A stretch of 24,267 nucleotides of DNA from contig CAYZVJ010000043.1 of the NCBI GenBank assembly GCA_964481765.1, positions 1 to 24,267 of the forward strand, written 5' to 3'. This document shows positions 16,143 through 23,565 of this stretch, piece by piece. The DNA comes from G020353115 sp964481765 (GTDB lineage Bacteria > Bacteroidota > Bacteroidia > Bacteroidales > VadinHA17). The number at the start of each line of letters is the position of its first letter. Position 1 is the stretch's first letter. The notes beneath the pieces were generated by a model that worked only from the letters and a program-made list of their open reading frames with translations, did no database searches and was not told the DNA's origin. The translations under genes and the position numbers were made by a program.

Positions 16143-16477
16143 ATGAAAAAAGAGATATTTTACAATGATATAAAGGTAGTATTCAGGGATGAGGGCCACG
16201 GCATTCCAGTCGTTTTTCTGCATGGCTATCTCGAATCATCAGAGCTTTGGCGTTCATTTACCAACGGATTGGCCGGGCAGGGACGAATGATCTCTATCGA
16301 TCTTCCGGGGCATGGTGAATCAGGAGTTGCAGGAGAGGTGCATACCATGGAATTCATGGCTGATGTGGTCAAACACGTTTTGGATCGATTGGTGGTTGAA
16401 CAATGCATCCTGGTTGGCCATTCCATGGGAGGTTATGTGGCCCTTGCATTTCTTGCAAAGTATTCCGAAAGGTTAAA
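16143..16477 (+). CDS. Alpha/beta hydrolase, N-terminal part, 3' end lost in assembly gap
   Basis: The gene encodes a cytoplasmic alpha/beta-fold hydrolase of unknown substrate. About 111 residues are present before the N run. They show the oxyanion segment VVFLHGYLESSELW (about 23-36), the strand ISIDLPGHGESG (about 50-61) and the nucleophile elbow VGHSMGG with Ser94 (counting from the ATG at 16143). A GTG codon directly before this ATG (16140) is another possible start. Relatives are usually 250-270 residues, so the acid, the histidine and the lid domain (roughly 140-160 residues) should lie in the gap. It would meet the S41 protease gene tail to tail. Any reading frame that continues through the N run into 16578 onward is false. 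Confidence 0.8.
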
Positions 16478-16577
16478 NNNNNNNNNNNNNNNNNNNNNNN
16501 NNNNNNNNNNNNNNNNNNNNNNNNNNNNNNNNNNNNNNNNNNNNNNNNNNNNNNNNNNNNNNNNNNNNNNNNNNNNN
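16478..16577. other. True scaffold gap, 100 N placeholder
   Basis: The flanks share no sequence, unlike the joins at 8660 and 14300. Both convergent genes lose their 3' ends here. By family lengths the missing part is probably about 500-700 bp, so 100 N is a placeholder. Confidence 0.85.
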
Positions 16578-18103
16578 TCGAACAGGTTACGTGAAATATA
16601 TGCAAGGATCTGTGTGTGAATGATCTCTCCCGATTCCTTCAGGTCTTCACTGTTGGGAGGGATCCCTTTTTCTTCGGCATAATCGATGAACTGTTTGAGC
16701 AGGTTTTGACTTTCCAGATAGGTAATCAATTCCCGGTAATCGTTAAAATGATCAATTTTATCCCTGTTTATATCGGTATATTCAAATGAAAACCGGTAGA
16801 TCAGTCCACGGTTTTGAACTTTGATAAAATAATCGGAAACTCCTGCTGTATCAAGGGGCACAAAGATATCAGGCATGATTCCACCACCGCCGTAGACATA
16901 TTTCCCTCCCGGAGTGACATACCTGAGTGAATCGGGGAAAACCGTGCTGTCAATTCGTTCATACTCTCCATTCACATACCGCTGATGCAAATCGCTATAA
17001 TACTCTTCAGTACCATTGATGTATGGTTTCTGAATGCACCGGCCAGTGGGTGTGTAATACCTGGCAATGGTTAAACGCAAAGCAGAGCCGTCGGAAAGCA
17101 TCAGCGGTTCCTGAACAAGACCTTTGCCAAATGACCTTCGTCCCATAATGGTTCCCCGGTCATTATCCTGGATTGCCCCGGCAAGAATTTCACTTGCCGA
17201 AGCAGACATTTCATCGATCAGAATCAGGATATTCCCCTGTGTGAAGGACTCTCTTTCGGTGGAGAAAAATTCATCCCTTGCTCTTGCTTTGCCTTCGGTA
17301 TAGACAATCATTTTCCCTTTTTCAAGCAGTTCATCGGCAATGTTGGTTGCCGCATCCATGTAACCTCCTCCATTGCCCCGAAGGTCAATGATCAAGTTTT
17401 TTAACCCGAGGGCTTTCAGCTTTTCTATCCCTTCAAGAAATTCCTGATAGGTGGTTCTTGAGAATTTGCTGATTTTGATATAACCGATCTCATCGGTAAT
17501 CATATAAGCCACATCGACACTAACAAGCGGGATCTTGTCCCTGATAATCGTGAAGTCGAGCAGCCCGGGCTCATCTTTCCGCTGGATTCCAACATTTACG
17601 GCTGTTCCTCTGGGGCCTTTAAGGCGGCTTATGATCTCTTCATCCCTCATGTTTACACCGGCTACAAGGGTATCATCGATGGTGATGATCCTGTCACCCG
17701 GAAGAATGCCCAGTTGTTCGGAAGGCCCGCCGGATACGGTTGTCATGATGACCACGGTATCATTTGGCATATTAAAGGTAACACCAATTCCTTCGAAATT
17801 TCCCTCCAACGGTTCATTCATTCGTTGGACATCTTTTGCCGGGATGTACACTGAATGTGGGTCAAGACTTTTCAGGATTGCAGGTATTGCCACCTCAACC
17901 ATATCATGCCGGGAAACAGTATCGACATATTCTGATTCGATGTAATTGATTACACCATTCAGTTTATCTGCCTTGGGATAAATAGCAAAGTTCTGGTTGT
18001 TGTCGGCTTTGTGTAGTTGCAATCCGATCAAAATCCCTCCTACAATGGCAACGGCTAACAGTATGGGGAGATAAATGGTTGAACGCCTGTTTTCGTATTT
18101 CAT
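16578..18103 (-). CDS. S41 family C-terminal processing peptidase with PDZ domain, C-terminus lost in gap
   Basis: This periplasmic serine protease of the CtpA/Tsp type trims C-termini of envelope proteins. About 508 residues are visible. They comprise an N-terminal membrane anchor or uncleaved signal (about 9-29), a helical cap with LDPHSVYIP, a PDZ domain (about 100-180, FEGIGVTF and LGILPGDRIITIDD), then the S41 core. The catalytic Ser302 lies in MSASASEILAG and Lys327 in RSFGKGLVQEP, 25 residues apart as in Tsp. RGNGGGYMDAA (about 243-253) fits the substrate-binding strand. The last visible part is a polar C-terminal tail, and roughly 20-60 residues are missing. It starts 11 bp after the dCMP deaminase stop, so the two are probably co-transcribed. 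Confidence 0.92.
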
Positions 18104-18114
18104 TTGGTCACCTC

Positions 18115-18561
18115 TTATAATTCAATGTATACCAGTTCGATATTGGCCCTTTCAAGTAATTTCAGTCCATCCTGGATTCGATATTTTTCGGAGAATACGA
18201 CCCGTTTTATGCCGGATTGAATGATCAGTTTGGCACACTCCATACAGGGTGAGTTTGTAACGTATAAGGTTGCATTTTCACTCGAGTTATTTGACTTGGC
18301 GACTTTCGTAATCGCATTGGCTTCAGCATGTAAGACATAAGGTTTGGTAACGTTATTCTCTTCTTCGCACACGTTTTCAAATCCTGAAGGAGTTCCATTG
18401 TAACCGTCGGAAATGATCATTTTATCCCTGACAATCAGTGCTCCCACTTTTTTCCGTTTACAGTATGAATTTTCACCCCAGATCCGGGCCATTTCAAGAT
18501 ACCGTCTGTCAAATTCAGCCTGTTTTTCCCCATAGGGTCTGATCAAGTCTTCTTTATTCAT
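18115..18561 (-). CDS. dCMP deaminase (ComEB-like zinc cytidine deaminase family)
   Basis: The enzyme probably deaminates dCMP to dUMP, feeding dTMP synthesis in the cytoplasm. The 148-residue protein carries the zinc site: His78 and catalytic Glu80 in HAEANA, Cys106 and Cys109 in PCMEC. YNGTPSGFENV (54-64) is the nucleotide-binding loop typical of dCMP deaminase, and it separates this protein from TadA and RibD relatives. Its length is close to ComEB/dCMP deaminases. It is followed after 11 bp by the S41 protease gene and preceded by tRNA-Leu (54 bp) on the same strand. No promoter was found in the 54 bp, so it may be read through from upstream of the tRNA or from within the gap. Confidence 0.9.
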   Translation of the reverse strand: MNKEDLIRPYGEKQAEFDRRYLEMARIWGENSYCKRKKVGALIVRDKMIISDGYNGTPSGFENVCEEENNVTKPYVLHAEANAITKVAKSNNSSENATLYVTNSPCMECAKLIIQSGIKRVVFSEKYRIQDGLKLLERANIELVYIEL

Positions 18562-18615
18562 GCGATTCTACGCGTATTCAGGTGGAACAGGCTGTATCAA
18601 CAGCCCATTGTATAC

Positions 18616-18702
18616 TGGTACCCAGGGCCGGGGTCGAACCGGCACGGTATTGCTACCACTGGTGTTTGAGACCAGCGCGTCTACCAATTCCGCCACCTGG
18701 GC
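18616..18702 (-). tRNA. tRNA-Leu (CAA anticodon)
   Basis: The minus strand folds into a complete class II tRNA of 87 nt with encoded CCA. The acceptor stem pairs GCCCAGG with CCTGGGT, leaving a G-U pair at 1-72. The D-arm reads GGCGGAATTGGTAGACGC. The anticodon stem CTGGT/ACCAG encloses loop CTCAAAC, so the anticodon is CAA, reading UUG. A long variable arm (GGTA-GCAA-TACC) and the discriminator A are leucine features. The T-arm is GCCGG/CCGGC around TTCGACC. The 5' end abuts the N run at 18703, so the first base sits on a contig end. Confidence 0.95.
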
Positions 18703-18802
18703 NNNNNNNNNNNNNNNNNNNNNNNNNNNNNNNNNNNNNNNNNNNNNNNNNNNNNNNNNNNNNNNNNNNNNNNNNNNNNNNNNNNNNNNNNNNNNNNNNN
18801 NN
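18703..18802. other. True scaffold gap, 100 N placeholder
   Basis: The flanks do not overlap. On the minus strand the gap separates the 3' end of dxs from tRNA-Leu. The true size is unknown. The left contig ends exactly at the tRNA boundary, which suggests a repeat such as another tRNA copy, but this cannot be seen. Confidence 0.85.
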
Positions 18803-20721
18803 CCTGCATTGGATAGTATCCCGGGTTTCACCAAAGCTTTCACTGCCTGACAGATACCCTGTACATCATACCCGCATTCTTTGTAAAGCAATTGCTGGCT
18901 TCCCTGATCGATGAAATGGTCCGGTACTCCCAGCCGGGTGACCTGGAGTTGGTAGTTATGGTCTGCAAAGAATTCAAGAACTGCTGACCCCAGCCCTCCA
19001 ATAATGGTTCCATCTTCAACGGTAATGATCTTTTTAAATTTCTTGCCTACCTGATGCAGCAGATTTTCATCGATGGGCTTAACAAACCTCATATCATAGT
19101 GAGCTATGGAGATACTATTTTTTGCCAGCTTTTCAATGGCTTCTGTTACCAGATTCCCGATATGTCCAATGGAGAGGATAGCCAGATCATCTCCGTCACG
19201 GATCAGCCTGCCTCTCCCCACTTCGATTTCCTGCATTGGTTTTTGCCAGTCGGGCATTGTACCCCGTCCCCGGGGGTAACGGATCGCAAAAGGACCCTTA
19301 TTGTCAAGTTGTGCAGTATACATGAGGTTCCTTAATTCCTGCTCGTTCATGGGTGCACTAACCGTCATGTTTGGAATACACCTGAAATAGGCCAGGTCAA
19401 AAACACCATGATGTGTAGCTCCGTCACCGCCGACTAATCCTCCACGGTCGAGACAAAAAACCACATGGAGGTTTTGAAGGGCGACATCATGGATAACCTG
19501 GTCGTATGCCCTCTGCATAAAAGTGGAATAGATATTGCAAAAAGGGATCATGCCCTGCATAGCCATTCCGGCAGAATAGGTCACAGCGTGCTGTTCTGCG
19601 ATGCCAACATCAAATGCCCGATCCGGAATTTCCTTCATCATAATGTTCAGGGATGAACCGGTTGGCATCGCCGGTGTTATCCCGACAATCTTCTTATTCT
19701 TTCTGGCCAGCTCGACTATGGTATGACCGAACACATCCTGATATTTTGGGGGCTCGGGTTTATCGCTGTGTATCGCCAGGATCTCTCCGGTTTTTCTATC
19801 AAACTTTCCCGGAGCATGAAATCGGGTCTGGTTTTCTTCCGCCTGTTTGAAGCCTTTGCCCTTAATGGTCCTGCAATGGAGGATTTTAGGACCGGGGATT
19901 CGTTTCAGGTCTGTTAATACCTGAACAAGGTGAAGCAGATCATGCCCGTCAACAGGTCCAAAATACCTGAAATTTAATGATTCAAAAAGGTTGCTGTGCT
20001 TCAGGAATGTAGCCTTCAGTCCATGTTCCAACTTTTGTGCAAGAGACTGGGTGTTCGGTCCTAATTTGCTGATCATCCCAAGTAAACGCCAGATATCATC
20101 CTTAATCCTGTTGTAGGTAGGAGAGGTTGTTATATCCAACAAATACTCCTTCAGAGCACCCACATTTGGATCAATAGCTATGTTGTTATCATTAAGGATA
20201 ACCAGCAGGTTTGATTTCTGAATGCCGGCATTGTTCAATCCCTCAAATGCCATACCGGCTGTCATAGCACCATCTCCGATAACGGCAACAATCTGACGCT
20301 CTTCACCTTTTTGTTTGCATGCTTCAGCCATTCCCAGAGCAGCAGAAATGGAAGTAGAGGAGTGACCTACTCCAAACGCATCGTAAATACTCTCGGACGG
20401 TTTTGGGAAACCACTGATCCCTTTATATTTCCTGTTGGTATCGAATACATCTCGCCTGCCGGTAAGGATCTTGTGTCCGTAAGCCTGGTGACCAACATCC
20501 CAGATGAGCAGATCCTCCGGTGTATTGAAGACATAGTGAAGAGCAACCGTTAATTCCACCACTCCCAGGCTGGCACCAAAATGCCCCGGATTTGAGCATA
20601 CAACGTCGATAATATATTCCCGCAACTCAGAGCATACCTGGATCAATTCATCTTTCTTCAGCTTTCTGAGGTCCGATGGAGAATCAATCTTATGTAACAT
20701 TCCAAAGGGCTCCTTTTCCAT
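18803..20721 (-). CDS. dxs: 1-deoxy-D-xylulose-5-phosphate synthase, last residues lost in gap
   Basis: This thiamine diphosphate enzyme joins pyruvate and glyceraldehyde 3-phosphate, the first step of the MEP isoprenoid pathway. 639 residues are visible, close to the full family length, so only a few C-terminal residues should be missing. Landmarks are CSNPGHFGASLG and WDVGHQAYGHKIL near the N-terminus, the ThDP motif GDGAMTAGMAFEGLNNAG (about 148-165), ILNDNNIAID, HCRTIKGKGF, and the transketolase pyrimidine domain with FDVGIAEQHAVTYSAG and DRGGLVGGDGATHHG. The ATG at 20721 is listed; the ATG at 20700 (MLHKIDSPSDLRKL) also fits the family. It is divergent from the OmpA gene. A frame that continues through the N run into the tRNA is false. 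Confidence 0.96.
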
Positions 20722-20750
20722 CCTGTAGAGCTGTTTATACCTTAGTAACG

Positions 20751-20758
20751 CAAAGATA
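20751..20758 (-). promoter_or_regulatory. Probable -7 element for dxs
   Basis: The minus strand reads TATCTTTG, identical to the nadB and ompA candidates, about 30 bp upstream of the dxs ATG at 20721. The -33 region has TTCG (20780-20783), a partial match at 21 bp. Confidence 0.45.
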
Positions 20759-20810
20759 GTAATAAATATTCAGTTGGATCGAAGATAGTTACCAGCTCAA
20801 GGGAATTTCA

Positions 20811-20818
20811 TATCTTTG
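20811..20818 (+). promoter_or_regulatory. Probable -7 element for the OmpA/radical SAM pair
   Basis: TATCTTTG matches TAnnTTTG exactly. TTA at 20789-20791, 19 bp upstream, is a partial -33. The start would fall near 20825, giving leaders of about 13 nt to the ATG at 20838 or 49 nt to the ATG at 20874. Confidence 0.45.
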
Positions 20819-20837
20819 TCCATGCCCGGGAATCAGA

Positions 20838-21887
20838 ATGACGGGAAAAGTAAAACCATTAATTCGTCTCGTAATGTTCATCCATACAAAAACCCTGATC
20901 TCTTTTGTCCTTATTTGCCTCTTATCCCTATCCTGTGTATCTACAAAACAATATAAGGATCTGCAGGAAACCAGCCAGAAATACCTTGATGAAAGAGATC
21001 TGTTGAAAGCTGAGAATCAGAAACTCTCGGTGAATAACACGGAAATGAAGTCCCAGCTGGCTGAACTGGAAAATAGCGTTTCCACATTGCAGGAAGAGGT
21101 AAATGCAAAAAAGAATGAACTCTCTCAGTTACAGAAGGATTATAACTTGCTGAAGCGGCGATATTTTGACCTGCAGACAGCCCAGGAAGAGCTGATCAAA
21201 GGAAATGTCAAGGAAACCAGACGATTGCTAAAAGAGCTGCAGACAACACAGGAGGAGTTGATGGCAAAAGAGGATGAGCTCCGGCAGCTGGAGCAAACAT
21301 TAAATACCAAGAAAATAAACCTTGACGAACTTCAGTTTGAACTGGCTGAGCGAAATACGCGGTTGATCGAACTGGAAGATATCCTGAATAGAAAAGATTC
21401 TGTTGTTAATGCATTGAAAGAAAAAGTATCTGCTGCACTGCTGGGATTTGAAAACGACGGACTTACTGTTGCCCTGAAGAACGGGAAAGTATATGTTTCT
21501 CTGGAAGAGCAGCTTCTTTTTAAAACCGGGAGCTATGAAGTTGACCAGAAAGGAGTAAATGCACTTAAAAAACTGGCCAGGGTGCTGGAAGCTAATCCTG
21601 ATATAAACATCATGATCGAGGGACACACGGATGATGTTCCCTATATAACTTCCGGGGGCCCCATTAAAGATAACTGGGACCTGAGTGTTAAACGGGCAAC
21701 AGCAATTGTCAGGATACTGTTGGATGGATCAACCATTAACCCGCAACGATTAATTGCCGCTGGCAGAGGAGAATTTATGCCGGTTGACCGGGCTAAAACA
21801 CCCGAAGCAAGACAGAAAAACAGGCGCACTGAAATAATACTTACCCCTAAACTGGATGAACTGTTCAGAATTCTTGAGAACAATTAG
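20838..21887 (+). CDS. OmpA family coiled-coil lipoprotein
   Basis: This is probably an outer-membrane lipoprotein that links the envelope to peptidoglycan. The 349-residue product starts with a signal ending in LICLLSLSC (about 25-33), where Cys33 is the likely lipidation site. The -3 residue is Ser, so the lipobox is not classical. Residues about 40-195 are heptad-like and rich in Glu, Lys, Leu and Gln, a long coiled coil with recurrent TxEEL/LQEE segments. The C-terminal OmpA domain (about 215-340) carries LLFKTGSYEV, IMIEGHTDDVPY, NWDLSVKRATAIV (279-291), AAGRGEFMPV and QKNRRTEIIL. The alternative ATG at 20874 (MFIHTKTLISF) gives a more usual signal peptide. The next gene starts 32 bp before this one ends, so they are translationally coupled. 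The partner function is unknown. Confidence 0.9.
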   Translation: MTGKVKPLIRLVMFIHTKTLISFVLICLLSLSCVSTKQYKDLQETSQKYLDERDLLKAENQKLSVNNTEMKSQLAELENSVSTLQEEVNAKKNELSQLQKDYNLLKRRYFDLQTAQEELIKGNVKETRRLLKELQTTQEELMAKEDELRQLEQTLNTKKINLDELQFELAERNTRLIELEDILNRKDSVVNALKEKVSAALLGFENDGLTVALKNGKVYVSLEEQLLFKTGSYEVDQKGVNALKKLARVLEANPDINIMIEGHTDDVPYITSGGPIKDNWDLSVKRATAIVRILLDGSTINPQRLIAAGRGEFMPVDRAKTPEARQKNRRTEIILTPKLDELFRILENN

Positions 21888-22863
21888 GGTAAGAAAAAGT
21901 TTGAACCTGGTTCAGCTTGTGATCAGCTATCTGATTTCAAGAATTTCGGAGAACATCGTTTTTTTGGGTTACCCGCTAACCCTTTCCCTTGAGCTGACAA
22001 ACCACTGTAATTTGAGCTGCCCGGAATGCAGAAGCGGAAGCGGATTGCTAAAAAGGGAAAAAGGGTTTATGGATATGACAACATTTGACAGAATCCTTTC
22101 CGATTGTTCCGCGTTCCTCTTTTCCTTGATTCTCTATTTTCAGGGTGAACCTTTTCTCCATAATGAACTGTTTGAGATGATAACGAAAGCGCGGCGAAAA
22201 CGATTACATACCATGACATCCACCAATGGACAATTCCTGGATCCGGATACGGCAAAAAAGGTGGTTGAATCCGGGCTCGACAGGATCATTATCTCAATGG
22301 ATGGATTGGATCAGGCAGTGTATGAAAAATACCGGGTTGGCGGTAACCTGGATAAGGTGATGGAGGGCATTGAAGCACTGGTCGGATGGAAAAAAACACT
22401 CCGATCCAACACGCCTGTCATTATTATCCAGTTTCTGGTTTTCAGCCATAACCAGCACCAGATAGAAGATATCAGGAAATGGAGCCGGCGGATAGGTGCA
22501 GATGGAGTGGAAATCAAAACAGCCATGTTTCATGATTTTGAGAATGGTAATCCGTTAATGCCTGATGAGCAATATACCAGGTACCGGAAAAACAGCAATG
22601 GCAGGTTTGTGATCAACAGTCCGCTAAAAAATTATTGCTGGCAGTGCTGGAGCAAAGCAGTAATAACATGGGACGGAAAAGTGCTTCCATGTTGTTTCGA
22701 TACGGATGGAGATTTTGTAATGGGAAATATTCGGCAACAACGCTTTGCCGATATCTGGAGAGACATTCCGTATATGAACTTCAGGACAAAACTTTTACGA
22801 AACCGAAAGGAGATACCAATGTGCCGTAATTGCACGGAAGGAGTCTCTTATTATGTTCATTAA
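21856..22863 (+). CDS. Radical SAM protein with SPASM-type C-terminal iron-sulfur domain
   Basis: This is a predicted radical S-adenosylmethionine enzyme of unknown substrate. The 335-residue protein has the CxxxCxxC motif (Cys51, Cys55, Cys58 in TNHCNLSCPECRSG) for the SAM-binding [4Fe-4S] cluster and YFQGEPFLH, which fits the GGEP-type SAM loop. The C-terminal cysteines (Cys261, 264, 279, 280, 323 and 326 in CWQC, PCCFD and CRNC) fit a SPASM or twitch auxiliary-cluster domain as in peptide- and protein-modifying enzymes. The ATG at 21856 lies 32 bp inside the OmpA gene in another frame; downstream TTG starts (21874, 21901) are possible. An N-terminal amphipathic segment (LVQLVISYLISRISENIVFLG) may contact the membrane. 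I see no small precursor-peptide gene next to it. It is convergent with frr. Confidence 0.88.
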   Translation: MNCSEFLRTIRVRKSLNLVQLVISYLISRISENIVFLGYPLTLSLELTNHCNLSCPECRSGSGLLKREKGFMDMTTFDRILSDCSAFLFSLILYFQGEPFLHNELFEMITKARRKRLHTMTSTNGQFLDPDTAKKVVESGLDRIIISMDGLDQAVYEKYRVGGNLDKVMEGIEALVGWKKTLRSNTPVIIIQFLVFSHNQHQIEDIRKWSRRIGADGVEIKTAMFHDFENGNPLMPDEQYTRYRKNSNGRFVINSPLKNYCWQCWSKAVITWDGKVLPCCFDTDGDFVMGNIRQQRFADIWRDIPYMNFRTKLLRNRKEIPMCRNCTEGVSYYVH

Positions 22864-22906
22864 CTTTACAATACTCGATTTTGTGGAAATCAAATCAAAT
22901 AACCCT

Positions 22907-23470
22907 TCATATTTTCATAATATCGGCCTCTTTAATTTCCAGGATGGAATCTATCTTTTCAGTGTGCTTGTCGGTCAGTTTTTGAACTTCATCTTCGGCA
23001 TTTTTCTCCAGATCCTCTGATAATCCCTCTTTTTGCATTCGTTTGAGTTCATCATTTGCCCATTTCCTCGAATTGCGGAGGCTGATTTTTGCATTTTCTC
23101 CTTCCATTTTCACCTGTTTTACCAGTTGCATTCGTCTCTCTTCCGTTAGTGCAGGTACCGTAATGCGGATAATCTCTCCATTATTCATAGGAGTCAGCCC
23201 GATGTTAGCTGCCAGAATTGCTTTTTCTATGGGCGAAAGCATATTCTTCTCCCAGGGCTGAATAAGGATTGACTTCGGGTCAGGTGTACTGATATTTGAT
23301 ACCTGGTTCAGTGGGGTGGAGGTTCCATAGTAATCAACAAAAACACCGTCGAGCATGCTGGGAATTGCTTTTCCTGCCCTTATTTTCCTAAGTTCTGCTT
23401 CAAGGTGTTTGATGGCATTCTCCATTCTCTCTTCGGTTTCCATTAAGCAAAAATCAACTTCTTCATTCAT
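22907..23470 (-). CDS. frr: Ribosome recycling factor
   Basis: With EF-G the factor splits post-termination ribosomes. The 187-residue protein has the standard RRF length and order: an N-terminal helix with LEAELRKIRAGKA (about 24-36), the domain II start VDYYGTSTPLNQVSNIS (about 45-61), the core LIQPWEK and AILAANIGLTPMNNGEIIRI, PALTEERRMQLVKQVK, and the C-terminal helix ending LEIKEADIMKI. It follows pyrH on the same strand after 95 bp, the usual bacterial order. That spacing contains a possible separate promoter. The gene is convergent with the radical SAM gene. Confidence 0.97.
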   Translation of the reverse strand: MNEEVDFCLMETEERMENAIKHLEAELRKIRAGKAIPSMLDGVFVDYYGTSTPLNQVSNISTPDPKSILIQPWEKNMLSPIEKAILAANIGLTPMNNGEIIRITVPALTEERRMQLVKQVKMEGENAKISLRNSRKWANDELKRMQKEGLSEDLEKNAEDEVQKLTDKHTEKIDSILEIKEADIMKI

Positions 23471-23516
23471 GACTATCGGATTAGTTAATGATTGAACTGA
23501 ATGATCCCGGAAGAAA

Positions 23517-23545
23517 CAAATTTAATAAAAATCGAAAAAATCAAA
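23517..23545 (-). promoter_or_regulatory. Possible internal promoter for frr
   Basis: The minus strand has TTTG (23542-23545), 17 bp, then TAAATTTG (23517-23524), an exact TAnnTTTG. The spacer is shorter than the usual 19-21 bp. The start would fall about 40 nt before the frr ATG. Confidence 0.4.
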
Positions 23546-23565
23546 AATGGATTACGAATGATGAA

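Noticed and set aside
16140..16619. Open frame joining the alpha/beta hydrolase through the N run to 16619
   Set aside because: The frame crosses 100 N of unknown size into the antisense of the S41 protease, so it is an artefact of translating N.
16433..18103. Single 556-residue frame joining the S41 protease to sequence beyond the gap
   Set aside because: Past the N run it reads the antisense of the alpha/beta hydrolase gene. The true S41 end is in the gap.
18568..20721. Single 717-residue frame joining dxs and sequence beyond the gap
   Set aside because: After the N run it translates tRNA-Leu. DXS is already at full family length before the gap.
20753..20789. Direct repeat AAGATAGT (20753-20760 and 20782-20789) in the dxs/ompA spacer
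   Set aside because: Only 8 bp, and one copy overlaps the predicted dxs -7 element; it could be chance in AT-rich DNA.
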